Below are positions 61,438 to 64,000 of a stretch of 64,000 nt of DNA, piece by piece. The DNA is taken from the NCBI RefSeq assembly GCF_000711795.1, contig NZ_JONH01000010.1, forward strand, positions 186,001 to 250,000, written 5' to 3'. The notes below the pieces were generated by a model that was given only the letters and a program-made list of their open reading frames with translations, was not told the DNA's origin and did not search any database. A program made the position numbers and the translations under genes. Each line of letters opens with the position of its first letter. The stretch's first letter is position 1. The DNA is from Vibrio pacinii DSM 19139. GTDB taxonomy: Bacteria > Pseudomonadota > Gammaproteobacteria > Enterobacterales > Vibrionaceae.

Positions 61438-62013
61438 TTAATGAATCGTAGGCGTTGATTGAATTTGCACTTTTTGACCAAACTCGGCATGAATAGTCAA
61501 GACGCACGCTTTTACATGCTCAATCACTTGCTCAAGAAGGTGGCCTTGCTCGGTGAGATCATCGTCTTCATCAATGCCGAGTTTCGCGATCTCTTCAAGA
61601 TCCGCAAGCGCTTCTTTTATATCGCTCGATGCTTTGTTCAATTTGGTATTAACCAAGCCTAAACCTGAGATAAAATGATTAACCCAATCGGCTAAACCAT
61701 CTGCCACATCAAATAATGTCGCGCTTGCTTCTTCGTCTGGCAGCAGTAGTTCAAGATCCATACCTGATCCGGTCAGGTCCGCAACTGAAGCATCCAACGT
61801 CGCAGTGGCGATTTGCAAGACTTTGCTTGGCCACCCCATTCCTTCACTGACATAGTCAAACACCATTGGCTGCCAACTTTTATCAGTAAGATTGAGACCG
61901 CCACTTAACATACCAACGAGTAAACCGTGTAACTCCGCAGGGTTGACTGCTAAGCCCGCAGACTGCAGTTCACTGGCAAATGTCAGATAATCAGGTAGTT
62001 TGGTATCGCTCAT
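61438..62013 (-). CDS. ygfB: YgfB/UPF0149-family protein
   Basis: 191 residues, E. coli 192. It has the family pattern AVNPAELHGLLVGMLSGGL near the N-terminus and WVNHFISGLGL in the second half, both helical. Highly acidic. The role in most bacteria is unclear; in Pseudomonas the homologue affects ampDh3 expression. It is probably first in the ygfB-ubiH-ubiI operon and divergent from zapA, as in E. coli. Confidence 0.93.
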   Translation of the reverse strand: MSDTKLPDYLTFASELQSAGLAVNPAELHGLLVGMLSGGLNLTDKSWQPMVFDYVSEGMGWPSKVLQIATATLDASVADLTGSGMDLELLLPDEEASATLFDVADGLADWVNHFISGLGLVNTKLNKASSDIKEALADLEEIAKLGIDEDDDLTEQGHLLEQVIEHVKACVLTIHAEFGQKVQIQSTPTIH

Positions 62014-62248
62014 TACAATGACCTAAATTAGAAAAAATAACCTCAATCGTACCATTTACTAAAGCGAGCGAAAACGAGCGATTGGCCAATTGTGAGTAGC
62101 TTTTGCACAAATTGCCCAATTACTGTGTGATTGCACGCTGATTTGGATTTGCGTTAGGGAAAAGCTTGAATCTTAATACACCTTTTTCTATAGTTTGCCC
62201 TTCGGTGATTATCTGCTTATCACCTCAAGCAATAGATATAGAGTCGAT

Positions 62249-62557
62249 ATGAGCAATCAAGCGGTAGAAGTTGAAATCTTAGGCAAGCTAACTCTGGTGA
62301 ACTGCCCAGCAGGACAAGAAGAGTCTTTGATCAAGGCTGCAGCCCATCTCGATGAGCGCCTAAAAGATATGGCAGCTAAGACAAAAATCACCAACGAAGT
62401 ACAACTTCTTACCTTTGTTGCGCTAAACTTTTGTCATGAACTTGAAACACGTGACAGTGACTCAAAGCAGAAACAAGAAGCACTTTTTGAGCGCATGGAG
62501 CAGCTCTCAGCATCGATAGACAGTGCAATCAGTAAAGTGAAGCCAGGACAGCAGTAA
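62249..62557 (+). CDS. zapA: Cell division protein ZapA
   Basis: 102 residues from the ATG at 62249 (MSNQAVEVEILGK); the longer upstream frame has no ribosome site and passes through the promoter region. The N-terminal FtsZ-binding part (VNCPAGQEESLIKAAAHLDERLKDM) is followed by a coiled coil. It crosslinks FtsZ filaments at the Z ring. It is divergent from ygfB and followed 13 bases later by the 6S RNA gene, the conserved zapA-ssrS-ygfA order. Confidence 0.95.
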   Translation: MSNQAVEVEILGKLTLVNCPAGQEESLIKAAAHLDERLKDMAAKTKITNEVQLLTFVALNFCHELETRDSDSKQKQEALFERMEQLSASIDSAISKVKPGQQ

Positions 62558-62570
62558 GCTTTACAACAAG

Positions 62571-62756
62571 AATTTACCCTGGAGTGTGCGTGAGGGGATT
62601 AAGTCCCTGAGCCGATAAGCAATACCTAAGGGTTGGTACTTGATAGCTATTGAGCAAGCTCGGCTTGAACCGAGAAGCCTACGGTTATCTCTGCTGATCC
62701 GCCTTGAACCAGCTGGTTCAAGGGTCGATATCTCCAACGGCACTCTGGGGTATTCC
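62571..62756 (+). ncRNA. ssrS: 6S RNA
   Basis: About 186 bases with the conserved 6S parts in order: GTCCCTGAGCCGATA, GCTCGG...CCGAGAAGCCT, and CCTTGAACCAGCTGGTTCAAGGGT. The ends pair (ACCCTGGAGTG with CACTCTGGGGT) and the middle forms the large open bubble that mimics an open promoter. It binds sigma-70 RNA polymerase and lowers transcription in stationary phase. The flanks zapA and ygfA are the usual neighbours. Exact ends are set by pairing and could shift a few bases. Confidence 0.95.
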
Positions 62757-62787
62757 AATTGGGTACCCAGACAGAATGGGTACCACC

Positions 62788-63375
62788 ATGACTTTATCAC
62801 GTCAACAATTTCGCCGCGCAATTCGCCATAAGCGCAATCAGTTAAGTAGTGATGTACAATATTTGGCGAGCGTCGACCTCGTCCATCAATTTTCGGCCCT
62901 ACCCGAAGTGGCCGGTGCTCAGCACATTGCCCTTTACCTAACCGCCGATGGTGAAATTGATACCAAGCCACTGATCCAATGGTTGTGGCAGCAAGGTAAA
63001 CACACCTACTTACCCGTTATTCATCCCTTTTCATCGGGCCATCTGCTTTTCCTGCGCTACGAGAAGACTACGCCGATGGTGCTCAATCGTTACTCGATTG
63101 CCGAACCTAAACTCGATGTGACTCAAATTCTTCCCACAGCGCAACTTGACCTTATCTGTACGCCACTGGTGGCATTTGCTCAAGATGGGCATCGACTCGG
63201 TATGGGCGGCGGCTATTATGACCGCACCCTTGCCCCTTGGTTTGCGACTCAACAAGGGCCAAAACCGATTGGGCTCGCGCACGATTGCCAACACGTCGAT
63301 AAGTTGCCTGTCGAGTCTTGGGACGTTCCACTACCTAAAATAGTGACCCCAAGCCAGATCTGGGATTGGGAATAG
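62788..63375 (+). CDS. ygfA: 5-formyltetrahydrofolate cyclo-ligase
   Basis: 195 residues from the ATG at 62788 (MTLSRQQFRRAIRHKRNQLS); another ATG at 62776 is possible and neither has a strong ribosome site. The signature DGHRLGMGGGYYDRTLAPW is the ATP/Mg site of the family. It converts 5-formyl-THF to methenyl-THF. It is processed from the same transcript as 6S RNA in E. coli and lies 31 bases after it here. Confidence 0.93.
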   Translation: MTLSRQQFRRAIRHKRNQLSSDVQYLASVDLVHQFSALPEVAGAQHIALYLTADGEIDTKPLIQWLWQQGKHTYLPVIHPFSSGHLLFLRYEKTTPMVLNRYSIAEPKLDVTQILPTAQLDLICTPLVAFAQDGHRLGMGGGYYDRTLAPWFATQQGPKPIGLAHDCQHVDKLPVESWDVPLPKIVTPSQIWDWE

Positions 63376-63395
63376 AGTTAGTTTGACGATATAAT
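63366..63395 (+). promoter_or_regulatory. Probable rpiA promoter
   Basis: TTGGGA (63366-63371), an 18-base spacer, and a perfect TATAAT (63390-63395). It overlaps the end of ygfA. Confidence 0.5.
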
Positions 63396-63435
63396 CGCGC
63401 CGCAAACGATATTACTACCGCTTTAGGAGATGAGC

Positions 63436-64000
63436 ATGACTCAAGATGAAATGAAAAAAGAAGCTGGTTGGGCAGCACTTAAGTATGTTGAAAAAGACAG
63501 CATTGTTGGTGTTGGTACTGGCTCGACCGTTAATCACTTCATCGATGCACTTGCAACTATGAAAGACGATATCAAAGGTGCAGTTTCAAGCTCAGAAGCG
63601 TCGACTGAAAAGCTAAAAGGCTTAGGCATCGAAGTTTTTGACTGTAATGAAGTCGCAGCGCTGGATATTTACGTTGATGGTGCTGATGAAATTAACTCGG
63701 CACGCGACATGATCAAAGGTGGTGGTGCGGCACTTACTCGTGAAAAAATTGTCGCTGCTATTTCTGATAAATTTGTGTGCATTGTCGACAACACCAAAGC
63801 AGTTGATGTCCTTGGCCAATTCCCACTCCCTGTCGAAGTAATTCCAATGGCACGCTCTTATGTTGGACGTGAACTGGTTAAACTCGGCGGTGACCCAGCC
63901 TATCGCGAAGGTGTGATCACTGATAACGGTAACGTGATCCTAGATGTACATAACCTAAAAATTACAGATCCAAAAGCATTAGAAGATAAGATTAACTCTA
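63436..64000 (+). CDS. rpiA: Ribose-5-phosphate isomerase A (3' end outside window)
   Basis: 188 codons are visible from the ATG at 63436, which has GGAG six bases upstream; an ATG at 63430 is too close to it. Motifs: [14 protein letters not shown] (phosphate loop), [22 protein letters not shown] and [14 protein letters not shown] with the catalytic acid and lysine. It interconverts ribose 5-phosphate and ribulose 5-phosphate. The gene runs off the right edge. Confidence 0.97.
   Translation, partial: MTQDEMKKEAGWAALKYVEKDSIVGVGTGSTVNHFIDALATMKDDIKGAVSSSEASTEKLKGLGIEVFDCNEVAALDIYVDGADEINSARDMIKGGGAALTREKIVAAISDKFVCIVDNTKAVDVLGQFPLPVEVIPMARSYVGRELVKLGGDPAYREGVITDNGNVILDVHNLKITDPKALEDKINS

Noticed and set aside
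62561..62971. A 136-residue frame antisense to 6S RNA and ygfA
   Set aside because: It covers 6S RNA, whose conserved structure explains the sequence; no coding evidence.

Overview
The window is typical Vibrionaceae (Vibrio) core chromosome. Gene content and order follow the gammaproteobacterial backbone in several long blocks (ubiU-ubiV / nlpI-pnp-rpsO; thrL-thrA-thrB-thrC; hldE-glnE-ygiF-ygiM-cca; eno-pyrG-mazG-relA-rlmD / barA; acpS-pdxJ-recO-era-rnc-lepB-lepA-rseC-rseB-rseA-rpoE / nadB; sdhE / ygfZ; ubiI-ubiH-ygfB / zapA-6S RNA-ygfA / rpiA). Protein sequences read like Vibrio orthologues, and Vibrio-type insertions sit between the blocks. No rRNA, tRNA, CRISPR array, transposase, integrase or phage gene was seen. 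The only clear RNA gene is 6S RNA, plus one candidate new small RNA.

Layout. 1-6.4 kb: anaerobic ubiquinone hydroxylation factors ubiU (cut by the window edge) and ubiV, an EmrE-type SMR exporter with its MarR regulator and two matching palindromic operators, then nlpI, pnp and rpsO. 6.5-9.8 kb: mtnN, a CbiB-like protein, btuF and a TRIC/YadS channel. 9.8-14.7 kb: the threonine operon with a readable leader peptide and attenuator. 14.9-17.4 kb: a small secreted beta-rich protein, rraA, a DUF3293 protein, and arcA behind a perfect FNR box and a folded leader. 17.4-32.4 kb: hldE, glnE, ygiF, ygiM and cca interrupted by a chemoreceptor/K+ channel pair, a DUF47/Pit phosphate pair and the gspA-gspB secretion pair.

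32.4-41.5 kb: a lipoprotein of unknown role, a broken second copy of the eno 3' end with its own terminator, eno, pyrG (with a CRP-type promoter), mazG, relA and rlmD. 41.7-55.8 kb: barA, the acpS-to-lepA operon, the sigma-E operon and nadB. 55.8-64 kb: ygfX-sdhE, ygfZ, a YbaK-like deacylase, a 618-bp intergenic region with a candidate sRNA and a possible PhoB box, ytfK, two ubiquinone hydroxylases, ygfB, zapA, 6S RNA, ygfA and the start of rpiA.

Themes: oxygen-responsive control and quinone synthesis (ubiU/V, arcA with FNR site, ubiH/I), stringent and starvation signalling (relA, ytfK, 6S RNA, mazG), envelope stress (rpoE-rseABC, nlpI, lepB, lepA) and RNA processing (pnp, rnc, rraA, cca, rlmD). 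I found no obvious new multi-gene defence or mobile system. The observations most worth pursuing are the folded arcA leader, the candidate sRNA at about 58.24-58.46 kb, the eno 3' duplication, and two copies of a ~115-bp intergenic palindromic repeat whose outer stem covaries.
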